Source of the DNA: Portibacter marinus
GTDB taxonomy: Bacteria > Bacteroidota > Bacteroidia > Chitinophagales > Saprospiraceae
NCBI RefSeq assembly: GCF_021533195.1
Contig: NZ_JAJNKB010000003.1
Coordinates: 248,001-312,000, forward strand
Direction: 5' to 3'
Length of the DNA: 64,000 nt
Shown here: one piece after another, positions 26,531-34,988 of the stretch
Layout of the letters: each line of letters begins with the position of its first letter
How positions within the stretch are numbered: position 1 is the stretch's first letter
Notes under the pieces: model-generated
What the model saw: only the letters and a program-made list of their open reading frames with translations
Told to the model about the DNA's origin: nothing
The model's database searches: none
Translations under genes and position numbers: made by a program

Positions 26531-26559
26531 TTACTATTACACGTAAAATTAAAACTTTT

Positions 26560-27237
26560 ATGCCACAAGTAAACATTACCGTCGATATCAATGAGAATAT
26601 TTATCTCAGGGATCCCTTAGAGACTGACCTTGGCAAGCGCATCATAGAGCACGCCATTTTGCTTTTGGACGAAATAGGATTTGAAGATCTCAATTTCAAA
26701 AAGTTGGCCCATCACATGAAGTCTACAGAAGCATCATTATATAGGTACTTTGAAAACAAATACATGCTATTGGCATACTTAGTAGCGTGGTATTGGGACA
26801 TCATGCATTTTACCTTACTCATGGACATTCGAAATATCAAAGAACCAAAGAAAAAACTCATCCGAAGTGTTGAAACTCTTGTAAATTCTCTTAATGAATC
26901 CACCACTCCATCTTATATTGACCAAAACAAACTACACAATATTGTCGTCGAAAATGCTGCAAAAGTTTATCACACTAAGAAAGTAGACACTTTAAATAAA
27001 GAAGGGTTTTATATTAATTATAAAAAAATTGTCAAAACACTTTCTGAAATCATCCGGGAGATAGACTGCGACTTTAAATATCCGCGGGCTTTGGCCACCA
27101 ATATCATTGAGCAATCCCTGGACAGCGAATACTATCTGGATCATCTCCCCAGCCTCACTGATACTCAGTCAAGATCAACGGATTCGAAAAATGAAACGGT
27201 AAAAATGATCACCTACATGTTGGATAGAATATTATGA
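26560..27237 (+). CDS. TetR/AcrR family transcriptional regulator
   Basis: The 225-residue protein has an N-terminal helix-turn-helix: IIEHAILLLDEIGFEDLNFK, then KLAHHMKSTEASLYRYFENKYMLL split as HMKSTEASLYRYF, the canonical TetR recognition helix at about residues 48-60. The C-terminal ligand domain is unique. It is divergent from the ABC exporter operon and a palindrome lies between them, so it probably represses the exporter and itself, and a ligand, likely the exporter substrate, relieves repression (inference). Confidence 0.9.
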   Translation: MPQVNITVDINENIYLRDPLETDLGKRIIEHAILLLDEIGFEDLNFKKLAHHMKSTEASLYRYFENKYMLLAYLVAWYWDIMHFTLLMDIRNIKEPKKKLIRSVETLVNSLNESTTPSYIDQNKLHNIVVENAAKVYHTKKVDTLNKEGFYINYKKIVKTLSEIIREIDCDFKYPRALATNIIEQSLDSEYYLDHLPSLTDTQSRSTDSKNETVKMITYMLDRIL

Positions 27238-27327
27238 TGTCCAAGTATCGTTAAGGTTTCATTAAAATGCGGTTTTGAAATTTACTTTCTCTCTCTTTGA
27301 TCCTAAATTGGTTGTAAATACATCACA

Positions 27328-27954
27328 ATGAAATATTGGTTTTGTGCGACAGTGATTATATTAGGAATTTCGGGATGCAGATCTTATTCTTACATTGACA
27401 GTTATGAGGTCAATGCACCGTTAAGCCGGCTCCCCCAATTATCTGTGATCACAGACCAGGAAATTTTTTACGGCAATCAAAATCCAGACTACTATAATAC
27501 TTATTCACGCTCCCTGGGTTCTGCCTCGAACATACACATCGTGGAAAGGCAATTCACATCTTATATACTGGATCAACTCACAAACGCTAAATCTGAAAAG
27601 AGCGGTTATGCCGTCATGAGGATCAATCATCTTAAAGTAAGAAATACGATGTCATTGTTTTCGGTCCTGGCCATCTTGTCTGTGGGCAGCACCACATTGT
27701 TGGGCCTTCCAGCTGGCAGATATCACGTTGAATTAGATATGACTTTGGAAATTCTGGACAAGGATCAGAACATATTGGGCACTTACAGGGGCAAAGGGAG
27801 ACAGAAAGCCTTCATTGGCATGTACTATGGATATGGAGAAAGAGAGGCAAAAGAAAAAGCGATTTATGAGTCTGTTGAACAATCTTTGAATCAGATTAAT
27901 GAGAAGGTAATGACGGATATGAGCTACCTGAATACCAAGTTAAAAAAGAACTAA
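27328..27954 (+). CDS. Hypothetical lipoprotein
   Basis: The 208-residue protein has a lipoprotein signal (MKYWFCATVIILGISGC, Cys17). The mature part has a charged N-terminal half, a hydrophobic segment at about 111-130 (LFSVLAILSVGSTTLLGLP) and a beta-rich region (YHVELDMTLEILDKDQ), then an amphipathic helical tail with many Glu/Lys. I do not recognise the family. It may sit in the outer membrane with its lipid anchor. Monocistronic; follows the TetR gene by 90 bp. Confidence 0.72.
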   Translation: MKYWFCATVIILGISGCRSYSYIDSYEVNAPLSRLPQLSVITDQEIFYGNQNPDYYNTYSRSLGSASNIHIVERQFTSYILDQLTNAKSEKSGYAVMRINHLKVRNTMSLFSVLAILSVGSTTLLGLPAGRYHVELDMTLEILDKDQNILGTYRGKGRQKAFIGMYYGYGEREAKEKAIYESVEQSLNQINEKVMTDMSYLNTKLKKN

Positions 27955-27972
27955 AATTGCTGTGGTTGCCTT

Positions 27973-27990
27973 AAAATCATTGATGATTTT
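27973..27990 (+). terminator. Weak intrinsic terminator-like hairpin
   Basis: AAAATCA and TGATTTT (27973-27979 and 27984-27990) form a perfect 7-bp stem with a 4-base loop 19 bp after the lipoprotein gene stop. The stem is AT-rich and its 3' arm doubles as a short T-run, so termination is uncertain. Confidence 0.3.
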
Positions 27991-28044
27991 GAACAAACGC
28001 TTTCATTTGTTAATAAGGTGAAATAGCTATATCAATCAAATATT

Positions 28045-28311
28045 ATGATCAGTACATTTCTTGCACAAGTTGTTTTGGGAATTTTGGCCATCACGATAGT
28101 GGGCATCATTTTGCTTTTTATCTTAAGAAAAAGAAAGAAGAAAACGCATTTCCAATCTAAAATCGTCAACGACACTTCTTACAACATCGGTAAAATAGAA
28201 TCCCATGAGGAAAACAATTCTGATGAAAAGGTAGATGAATATCTGGAGCGAAAGAGTAAAGACGGTGCTCAACCATTTAACAGAGGAGACTACGAAATTT
28301 ACAATGACTAA
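28045..28311 (+). CDS. Small single-pass membrane protein, function unknown
   Basis: The 88-residue protein has one N-terminal transmembrane helix (about 5-27, VLGILAITIVGIILLFIL) followed by a Lys/Arg stop-transfer cluster RKRKKK and a hydrophilic acidic cytoplasmic tail. No family recognised. Its last 8 bp overlap the start of the deaminase gene, suggesting translational coupling. The composition is that of a real coding sequence and the overlap with the next gene supports it. Confidence 0.6.
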   Translation: MISTFLAQVVLGILAITIVGIILLFILRKRKKKTHFQSKIVNDTSYNIGKIESHEENNSDEKVDEYLERKSKDGAQPFNRGDYEIYND

Positions 28312-28750
28312 TCACAGAATAAGCGACCAAGATTTAATGCAAGCCGCCATTTCCTGTGCCCTGGAAAACAATACTCCTTATGGGGCTCTGGTGGTGAATG
28401 TCAGAAATGGCGAGAAAATAGTTTGTGCTAACACCACCTCATCCGGCGATAAAACGGAACATGCTGAAATGAATGCGCTGAGAAAGTTGAATCAATTAAT
28501 TTATAATGACGAAGAAGATCTGATCCTGTATTCTACTGCTGAGCCTTGCCCTATGTGTATGGGTGCCATTCTTTGGTGTGGTATTAAAAAAGTAAAGTTT
28601 GGCATTTCTATCACCGTGGTCAAGCAATTTCATGGCCAGATTATGGTTTCTGCCCAACGCTTAAATGAGCATTATCACAATGATTGTGTCATTACAGGTG
28701 GAGTGCTGGAAGAACAATGCTTCAAACTTTTTAAGAAATTAGCATCCTAA
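28304..28750 (+). CDS. Nucleoside deaminase (cytidine/guanine deaminase-like)
   Basis: The protein has 148 residues from the ATG at 28304; the longer frame from 28235 lies inside the upstream gene and is not supported. Zinc site: HAEMNAL (His and catalytic Glu) in DKTEHAEMNALRKLN and PCPMCMGAILWCG (two Cys ligands). It resembles guanine/cytosine-type nucleoside deaminases that remove an amino group from a nucleobase; tRNA-specific TadA features are not clear. Overlaps the small membrane protein gene by 8 bp. Confidence 0.88.
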   Translation: MTNHRISDQDLMQAAISCALENNTPYGALVVNVRNGEKIVCANTTSSGDKTEHAEMNALRKLNQLIYNDEEDLILYSTAEPCPMCMGAILWCGIKKVKFGISITVVKQFHGQIMVSAQRLNEHYHNDCVITGGVLEEQCFKLFKKLAS

Positions 28751-28780
28751 ATAGTTTGAACTTCAGGAACAGCGCACATT

Positions 28781-28817
28781 ATATGTAAATATACTACATA
28801 TGGAAACTGGTAGTTTC
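28781..28817. repeat. Two adjacent hairpins between convergent genes, possible bidirectional terminator
   Basis: ATATGTA/TACATAT (28781-28787 and 28795-28801) form a 7-bp inverted repeat, directly followed by GAAACT/AGTTTC with a 3-base loop (28803-28817), which reaches into the GH3 stop codon. They lie between the convergent deaminase and GH3 genes. No strong T-tract is present, so the terminator role is tentative. Confidence 0.35.
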
Positions 28818-30972
28818 ATTTCACTTGCAATTCCTGTTTTAAACGTATATCGTTAGAAGCAGCACCCATGTGTAGCTGTATCGGTCCTTCTTCCAAAACA
28901 TATTTCTGGGATGCTTCGTGCCAATATTTTAGTTCTTCAGAATCGAGCTGTAACTCCACCGATTTGGTTTCTCCGGATTTAATATGGACTCGATTGAATG
29001 CCTTCAGTGCTTTGATGGGACGTACGACCTCAGATTCCGGGAAGCTTACATACAATTGCACCACTTCATCACTATCGTAATCGCCTATATTACGTACTCT
29101 AACATTGACCTTTACCTTTTCCCCATCGCCAATGGAGGCACTTGATAAATCCGCCTCCAGGTAATCAAATTTAGAATAAGAAAGACCATGACCAAATGCA
29201 AATAACGGCTCATTCTTATCGTATAAATAAGTTTTTCCTTTAGTAATGTCATATTCCAAAATTCGACCCAGATCTGAAATCGATTTTGACCAGGTTTGCA
29301 CCAATCTGCCAGCAGGACTATACCCTCCAAAAATTACATCAGCAATAGCAGTGCCCATTTCTTGACTGGACTGCGTTACGTGTATAATCCCGGAAACACG
29401 TTCTGCCGACCAATTAATAGCATAGGGAAAGCTAGAAACAAGCACCAAAATAGTATTAGGATTAGCCTCAAACACCAACTTCACCAGGTCTTCCTGTTCT
29501 AATGAAATGGCTTCTCTATCGACTTCCTCACGGCCATCACTGGCTACGTGATTTTGTCCCCAACCCAGGCCATAGCTTGTGGGGTGATTTCCCACGCATA
29601 CAATAGCATAATCTGCTTGAGTAGCAGCGATCAAAGCTGAATCCGCTTTATTACTGGCAGCAAATAAGACCTCAATCTGTTCACCCAACGCTTTTTCTAT
29701 TCCTTCCTTGATAGATATAGCATAGGGCGGCGTACCGGCATACCAGTCTGATAGAACCAAATCAGCACTGGGTCCTATGACCGCAACTTTTTTCAGCGTC
29801 TTTTTATCCAGAGGCAAAACCCCGTCATTTTTCAGAAGGACGATTGACTTTTTAGTGGCTTCTAAAGTTAGCGCTTTGGCTTCAGGCTGGTTCCAAGGCC
29901 TGATGGTATCCTCAATACCAATTTTGCTATAAGGATTTTGATCAGAGTCGTCAAGTAAACCGATTTTCAACATCACACGAAGTGTTCCTCTCACTTTTTT
30001 ATCTATTTCCGCTTCTGTAATCAAGCCTTTTTCAAGGGCTTCCCGAAGATGAGTTTTGTAGTCGTCCAAAAACATGGTGATTCCAGCTTTGATACAACCG
30101 GCTGCCGCTTCGGCTAAATTTTCATAATAATGATGATCTGTAACAAGTCGCTTAAAAGCTCCACCATCTGTACATATAATTCCATTCTGATTCCATTCCT
30201 TCACTGCAATCTCTTCGAGCATAGGATGAACGGTACAAGGCACTCCATTATAGGAATTATAGGCAGCCATAAAGGCCCTTGATCCCCCTTCGGTTATCCC
30301 TTTGTAAAAAGGATAAGCATAATATTCCCGAAATAGTCTTTCACCAAAATCAGAAGAATTAAAGTACCTATTATTTTCATTGCTGTTAGCTAAAAAATGC
30401 TTCATCAACGAAGCTACTGTCCAATATCGAGGATCATTGCCTTGAAGACCCTGAACATATGCTACGGTCAGTCTACTGACCAGATAAGGGTCCTCTCCAT
30501 AGCACTCCTCCGTTCGACCCCACCTGATGTCCCGTCCCAGGTCGGCATTGGGAGCAAGCATAATAAGACCGCCACTCAAATAGTTTTCGTTCTGGGTAAC
30601 ATATCGTGTTTCATAGGCTTCCCATTCAGCCAGCTTGCGATGAAGTTCCGGATCCCACATCTGAGCTAATCCAATAGCCTGTGGAAATGTAGTAGTAGGT
30701 GCTGCCCCCTCTCCTTTAACAGCCCAGTTTGCAGGTCCGCTCAGCGCAAGTCCATGTAGTCCTTCTACAATTCTGGTTTTTTTCACTCCCAGTCTTGGAA
30801 TCCCAGGCGGTCTATAATGCATATGATCGATCTTCTCCTCCAAGGTCATCAAAGAGATCAAATTGTCCAACCGCTCATCGTCACTTAGCTCGATATTTTG
30901 AAATGGATAAGTTTGAGATTGAAGCAACAATGAGCTGGCAACCATTATAAAAGAAAGCAAGAAAGATCGCAT
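28816..30972 (-). CDS. Secreted glycoside hydrolase family 3 beta-glucosidase
   Basis: The protein has 718 residues from the ATG at 30972, chosen because the signal peptide MRSFLLSFIMVASSLLLQSQ begins there; an upstream frame from 31050 adds a non-signal leader. GH3 N-domain: RDIRWGRTEECYGEDPYLVS, KHFLANSNENNR (Lys191-His192) and the nucleophile Asp269 in GIICTDGGAF. The C-domain and a terminal fibronectin-III-like domain (VQLYVSFPESEVVRP near 650) follow. It cleaves beta-linked glucose or xylose from oligosaccharides in the periplasm or outside. It may act with GH16 and GalM. Confidence 0.92.
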   Translation of the reverse strand: MRSFLLSFIMVASSLLLQSQTYPFQNIELSDDERLDNLISLMTLEEKIDHMHYRPPGIPRLGVKKTRIVEGLHGLALSGPANWAVKGEGAAPTTTFPQAIGLAQMWDPELHRKLAEWEAYETRYVTQNENYLSGGLIMLAPNADLGRDIRWGRTEECYGEDPYLVSRLTVAYVQGLQGNDPRYWTVASLMKHFLANSNENNRYFNSSDFGERLFREYYAYPFYKGITEGGSRAFMAAYNSYNGVPCTVHPMLEEIAVKEWNQNGIICTDGGAFKRLVTDHHYYENLAEAAAGCIKAGITMFLDDYKTHLREALEKGLITEAEIDKKVRGTLRVMLKIGLLDDSDQNPYSKIGIEDTIRPWNQPEAKALTLEATKKSIVLLKNDGVLPLDKKTLKKVAVIGPSADLVLSDWYAGTPPYAISIKEGIEKALGEQIEVLFAASNKADSALIAATQADYAIVCVGNHPTSYGLGWGQNHVASDGREEVDREAISLEQEDLVKLVFEANPNTILVLVSSFPYAINWSAERVSGIIHVTQSSQEMGTAIADVIFGGYSPAGRLVQTWSKSISDLGRILEYDITKGKTYLYDKNEPLFAFGHGLSYSKFDYLEADLSSASIGDGEKVKVNVRVRNIGDYDSDEVVQLYVSFPESEVVRPIKALKAFNRVHIKSGETKSVELQLDSEELKYWHEASQKYVLEEGPIQLHMGAASNDIRLKQELQVK

Positions 30973-31087
30973 CCTGATAAAATTAGTACTGTTATGAGAT
31001 GAATTCGAAATTAACAAAATATGCCACCAATCGCCTGGATGGACGAACAAAAATCTAAAAATCTATCTTTCAAAAAAGAAAGCAATA

Positions 31088-31576
31088 ATGAAAAGAATTC
31101 TAAAACACATACCTCTTATTGGGTGGTTTTTTAAAAAGGACAAACCATCAACTAAATATGAAAACAGAACCAAAGAGGAGTTGTACAATCAAGCGAAAGA
31201 AATAGGCATTGATGGACGATCAACGATGAATAAAGAAGAGCTGGTTGATGCCTTAAAAGCTGAGACCAATCATTCAAAAAATACTGAAGCAAAGGATTAT
31301 TCATCCAATTATGAAAGCAGGACCAAAGAGGAATTATACGAACTGGCCAAGGATTATGATATTCAAGGACGGTCTACCATGAACAAGGAAGAGCTTATTC
31401 AAGCTTTGCGCGATTACAGAAGCGAAGAGGTGGCAGAACCTGCACCAGCAAAAAGTACCATCAACTATGAGAACCGGACGAAAGAAGAATTGTACGAATT
31501 AGCAAAAGAAAATGAAATAGAGGGACGATCAACGATGAATAAAGAAGAATTGATCGAAGCGTTACGCGATCATTAA
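31088..31576 (+). CDS. Triple Rho-N/SAP-like repeat protein
   Basis: The 162-residue protein starts with MKRILKHIPLIGWFFKKDK, a basic amphipathic leader, and then has three tandem copies (residues 24-57, 75-108, 127-160) of a motif Y-E-x-R-T-K-E-E-L-Y-x-x-A-K, then GRSTMNKEELxxALR. The motif resembles the Rho termination factor N-terminal / SAP-type helix-extended-loop-helix and matches the C-terminal half of the DUF7218 protein at 32110. Predicted to bind nucleic acid (inference). Linkers between copies are Lys/Glu/Ala/Pro rich. First of three closely spaced genes; function unknown. Confidence 0.75.
   Translation: MKRILKHIPLIGWFFKKDKPSTKYENRTKEELYNQAKEIGIDGRSTMNKEELVDALKAETNHSKNTEAKDYSSNYESRTKEELYELAKDYDIQGRSTMNKEELIQALRDYRSEEVAEPAPAKSTINYENRTKEELYELAKENEIEGRSTMNKEELIEALRDH
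31157..31567 (+). repeat. Three ~100-bp intragenic tandem-type repeats
   Basis: Copies at about 31157-31258, 31310-31411 and 31466-31567 encode the Rho-N/SAP-like units. They share near-identical runs such as GGACGATCAACGATGAATAA (31214 region and 31521 region) while linkers differ, indicating fairly recent duplication. A fourth related unit lies in the gene at 32110. Confidence 0.75.
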
Positions 31577-31595
31577 TAATAAAAAATTTGTAAAA

Positions 31596-32099
31596 ATGAA
31601 GTTTTTAATAAAATATACGACACTTTTAATCCTGGTTATGGCAAGCGCGGCTTTCATAAATGCGCAAGATCCAATAGAGGGTTTCAGAGATATGAAATGG
31701 GGAACCAGCTTTGAAAAAGCTGATGAAATGATGGACCTTAGCAAACAAGAAACCAATGGCAAAATAGAAATTTATGCTTCACCAACAGATTCACATCAAT
31801 TAGGTACCGTAGAACTCAAGGAGATCTATTACTTTTTTCATAAGGATGCAGGATTCTTTAAGATTGTGATGTCCGGTAATGAGTCTGAGAATGAAGAAAT
31901 GGGCGCCATATTAAAAAATAGATTGGGCTTGGATTACGATACGGTCATGGATCCATCGCATTCTCACAACATATGGGTGGTGGACGATGTAACAGTCGTT
32001 TACAAACAGCAACTCAGCAAAGATTTTATAGTTTCAATTAGAAGCGAGGCGATTGCCAATTACAAAAAAAGTTTAAATCAGACCATTACGGACTTTTAA
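31596..32099 (+). CDS. Secreted hypothetical protein
   Basis: The 167-residue protein has a signal peptide (KFLIKYTTLLILVMASAAFINAQ, split: TTLLILVMASAAFINAQ). The mature part begins DPIEGFRDMKWGTSFEKADE, a G-F-R-x-M-K-W-G-x-S motif I have seen in small secreted bacterial proteins without known role, followed by beta strands. It lies between two Rho-N-like genes with gaps of 19 and 10 bp, so all three are probably one transcript, which is odd as this product is exported. Confidence 0.65.
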   Translation: MKFLIKYTTLLILVMASAAFINAQDPIEGFRDMKWGTSFEKADEMMDLSKQETNGKIEIYASPTDSHQLGTVELKEIYYFFHKDAGFFKIVMSGNESENEEMGAILKNRLGLDYDTVMDPSHSHNIWVVDDVTVVYKQQLSKDFIVSIRSEAIANYKKSLNQTITDF

Positions 32100-32109
32100 A
32101 AGAAGAAAT

Positions 32110-32349
32110 ATGGACAGACCAAGCATAAAAAATGAAGATCAGTACGAAGCTTTAAGAGATGAAGGCTACAGTAAGGAAAAAGCTGCCAGAATTGCCAATT
32201 CTACAAATGCAGGTAAAAAGGGAGGGAAAGCTTCAAAATATGAAGAGCGGACCAAGGAAGAATTGTATGAGCAAGCCAAGCAAATAGGCATTGAAGGCCG
32301 GTCGAAAATGAGTAAGTCAGAGCTGATCGACGCATTGCGCAACCATTAA
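32110..32349 (+). CDS. DUF7218-like protein with Rho-N/SAP-like domain
   Basis: The 79-residue protein starts with PSIKNEDQYEALRDEGYSKE, then KAARIANSTNAGKKGGKAS, a DUF7218-type segment, followed by one EERTKEELYEQAKQIGIEGR unit and SKMSKSELIDALRNH. The two-part form is one I recall from actinobacterial and other proteins described as DUF7218/Rho termination factor-like. Likely a small nucleic-acid binding protein, perhaps stress related (inference). Its 3' end overlaps the convergent glycosyltransferase gene by 4 bp. Confidence 0.8.
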   Translation: MDRPSIKNEDQYEALRDEGYSKEKAARIANSTNAGKKGGKASKYEERTKEELYEQAKQIGIEGRSKMSKSELIDALRNH

Positions 32350-33434
32350 GCTTGCAAAGCCGTAAAAATCTGATCAGCACGATTTTGCCATGTATAATTG
32401 TGGACCAGATTTTGATTATTTTTGATGGCATCTTCCTTCTTAGTGGGCAATGTTGCCATTTGCTCCGCCAAAGATTGTGGATCTCCCACATTAAAGAAAT
32501 TGATGTGGAGCCCTTTGCTTTCTAATTCTCTGATTGATGGTATATCCGAAGCTAGAATCTCTAAGCCTGCATAAGCGTATTCGAAAAGTTTAATCGGAGA
32601 AGTGTATTTAGTGCCTTCCATTCTATTTAAAGTAGGGACCAAACCAACATCCATTTTTGCATAGAATTTGTAAAGATCCTTTTTGTCCAAAGAGGGAATA
32701 ACGGTGATGTTATCAAGCCGGTGAGTATTTAAGTCATTGCTTGAAACACCTATGATATAGATATGTATTTTTAAGGCATGATGTACAGGAAAAGATTGCA
32801 GTATTTTCGCTGCAGCTACGATCACATCGACGCCCTTCCAGGTACCATAACTACCGGCATAAACGTAATTTATTTCTCCAGGATTCCGCTGTTTCATTGC
32901 ATCAAGGGGATAGGTATCTATTCCATTGGGTAGAACAGCGATCCGGTTTTCTTCTACATCAAAATAATGCTGTAAATCCTCTTTTATACCTTCTGAAACT
33001 GCCACAAAATTATGGACAACGCTATAGGCCTTGCTTTCCTGTATTGGCGTGACTTTATCAGAAACTTCAGAATAAATCTTATGAGATTCAAAAATAATGG
33101 GAGCCTTAACCCTCGCCCATTGAGGGATTTTGCTATAAAAGTATATGAATGCAAAATCTCTCGTAAAAATTGAAGTAGGAGGGCGTAGATGAAGTAGTAT
33201 GCATACATTGAAACAAAAAATGAGTCTTGACCACTTTTCAAATTTTTGCAATCCAGGATTGATCACTCTGATTTGATTTACATTGGATTGAGGATGATCC
33301 CATTTCATCTTTGAATAGCCCCGATACCAGTCTACCTTGATTCTTTGCCCAAAAGCTTTCACCATCGAATAAGATTGATATATATTAGCTTTCTTTATAT
33401 TTGTTCCTTCTTGATAGATGTAAGCAAGCCTCAT
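32346..33434 (-). CDS. Glycosyltransferase family 4
   Basis: The 362-residue protein has a GT-B fold. The C-terminal half shows INYVYAGSYGTWKGVDVIVA, IHIYIIGVSS and the SPIKLFEYAYAGLEILASDIP donor-binding segment of GT4 (family version of the EX7E motif with Glu in KLFEYAYAGLE). It transfers a sugar from a nucleotide donor during glycan assembly. Cytoplasmic, possibly membrane associated. First of the glycan locus; it is divergent from the AP-fold gene at 33479. Confidence 0.87.
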   Translation of the reverse strand: MRLAYIYQEGTNIKKANIYQSYSMVKAFGQRIKVDWYRGYSKMKWDHPQSNVNQIRVINPGLQKFEKWSRLIFCFNVCILLHLRPPTSIFTRDFAFIYFYSKIPQWARVKAPIIFESHKIYSEVSDKVTPIQESKAYSVVHNFVAVSEGIKEDLQHYFDVEENRIAVLPNGIDTYPLDAMKQRNPGEINYVYAGSYGTWKGVDVIVAAAKILQSFPVHHALKIHIYIIGVSSNDLNTHRLDNITVIPSLDKKDLYKFYAKMDVGLVPTLNRMEGTKYTSPIKLFEYAYAGLEILASDIPSIRELESKGLHINFFNVGDPQSLAEQMATLPTKKEDAIKNNQNLVHNYTWQNRADQIFTALQA

Positions 33435-33478
33435 ATTACAAATTTAGCTAAATTGTTGTCTATAATTATGCAGCCTAG

Positions 33479-34987
33479 ATGAAAAGACTGAGTATAATCT
33501 CTCTGGATGGAGTGAACTGGGACATCATCCAACCTCTCTTGGACGGAGGTAAGCTTCCATTCTTGTCAAAACTCATGCAGAAAGGCAGTCAAGCCGTTCT
33601 ACAGACTCACAGCTATGTTTCCAGTGGTTCAACATGGCCATCCATACATACAGGCACCCATCCCGGTGAGCATGGCATCATGTTTTCGCACCGACAATTA
33701 GAGTCCGGGACTTACAATATTGTCAAAAAACAGGCTGAGGATATTCCATTTAAAGGATTTTGGCAGGTGGCCTCTAAATCAGGAATACCTACCATCGCAA
33801 TAGACCTTCCCAAAGCACCGGCCGTTCGTCAGTTTAATGGCCTGGTTCTCAATAGTTGGGGTGAGGAAGCTCCATGGTATTCACCCTCCTTTCCCAAAGA
33901 CCTAAAAAAGGAAATACATTCAAAATTTGGGAAACATCCATTACAGGAATTTTATCATCGTCCAATGAAGGACCTAAATTCCTGGAAGTGGCTTAAAAAT
34001 CAACATGTCATAGGCTTGAAGAAGCGATTTGAAATCGCTCACTACTTAATGGATCAACAAGCTGACTGGCAGTTATTTGTGATGGCCATTAATGAAATGC
34101 ATCTTGCGGGCCATCTCTTTTGGCACATTATAGATGAAGATCACCCAGATCATGATCCTGAGTTACGTCAAGAAGTCGGCAACATTATGCAAGAATTGTT
34201 AATCATTACAGATCGTGGTTTAGCAACACTTGCCGATCGTACAGAAAGCAACCAACTGATCATCTCTAATAACGGCATGGACAGAAGCCAGGCACCCATG
34301 TCAGTCCTTGATCAGGTTCTAAAAAGATTAGGATACATGCACGGTGAAGTGAATGATGATAAAAATTTAGGGCGCAATAGTTTTAATGTCGTACAAGAAC
34401 TTGAGAAAAAAATTCCAATGGGCTTGGTTCAATGGTTAAAAGCTAAAGCACCCAAGAAACTATGGTATAAAATCACCAGAAAGCTTACCTATTCTACAAA
34501 CGAGTGGAAAAAATCACGAGCTTTTCCAGTACCCAATGATGTTTCCGGAGCGATTAGAATCAACTTAAGAGGGCGAGAACCCCATGGAATTGTAGATCCA
34601 AAAGAATACGACACCTTGTGCCAATCTATTATTGAAGATATGAACCAATTGACCATCAATCAAACTGACACCAAAGCAATAGAAAAGGTGATCAAGGTTA
34701 AAGATCAGTTCAATGGTCAGAATTCCAATGAATTGGCCGATTTACTTATCCTTTGGAATAAAGAAAAACCCATCATAAGCGTCGAAAGCCCAAAAATTGG
34801 GACAGTGAAAGTCAAAGAGGACAAAAGAACCGGCGCCCATACGGACAAAGGTATATTTGTAGCGGATGAAATGATGCAAGGATTATTTAAGAGGGAAGGC
34901 GATATGGTGCATGATTTACAAATTTACCCCGCTGTTTTAAATTTCTTTGAAATTGAGCCAAAATTGAAAATCAACAATACAAATTGA
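33479..34987 (+). CDS. Alkaline phosphatase-superfamily protein (type I phosphodiesterase-like), degenerate metal site
   Basis: The 502-residue protein starts ISLDGVNWDIIQPLLDGGK with metal-ligand Asp10, and the nucleophile region SGSTWPSIHTGTHPGEHGI (Thr52) is intact. The second metal-binding part is altered: the expected Asp-His-Gly of the DHG motif reads SNNGM (Asn264, Asn265), and the Asp/His of the ExDxxxH motif appears as NEMHLAGHLFWH. No signal peptide, so cytoplasmic. Possibly a non-catalytic or divergent transferase. Lies 1 bp before the aldo/keto reductase gene, within a glycan locus. Confidence 0.8.
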   Translation: MKRLSIISLDGVNWDIIQPLLDGGKLPFLSKLMQKGSQAVLQTHSYVSSGSTWPSIHTGTHPGEHGIMFSHRQLESGTYNIVKKQAEDIPFKGFWQVASKSGIPTIAIDLPKAPAVRQFNGLVLNSWGEEAPWYSPSFPKDLKKEIHSKFGKHPLQEFYHRPMKDLNSWKWLKNQHVIGLKKRFEIAHYLMDQQADWQLFVMAINEMHLAGHLFWHIIDEDHPDHDPELRQEVGNIMQELLIITDRGLATLADRTESNQLIISNNGMDRSQAPMSVLDQVLKRLGYMHGEVNDDKNLGRNSFNVVQELEKKIPMGLVQWLKAKAPKKLWYKITRKLTYSTNEWKKSRAFPVPNDVSGAIRINLRGREPHGIVDPKEYDTLCQSIIEDMNQLTINQTDTKAIEKVIKVKDQFNGQNSNELADLLILWNKEKPIISVESPKIGTVKVKEDKRTGAHTDKGIFVADEMMQGLFKREGDMVHDLQIYPAVLNFFEIEPKLKINNTN

Positions 34988-34988
34988 C

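Noticed and set aside
31088-32349. CRISPR or toxin-antitoxin array from the ~100-bp repeats
   Set aside because: The repeats are coding, in frame, with different linkers, and there are no cas genes.
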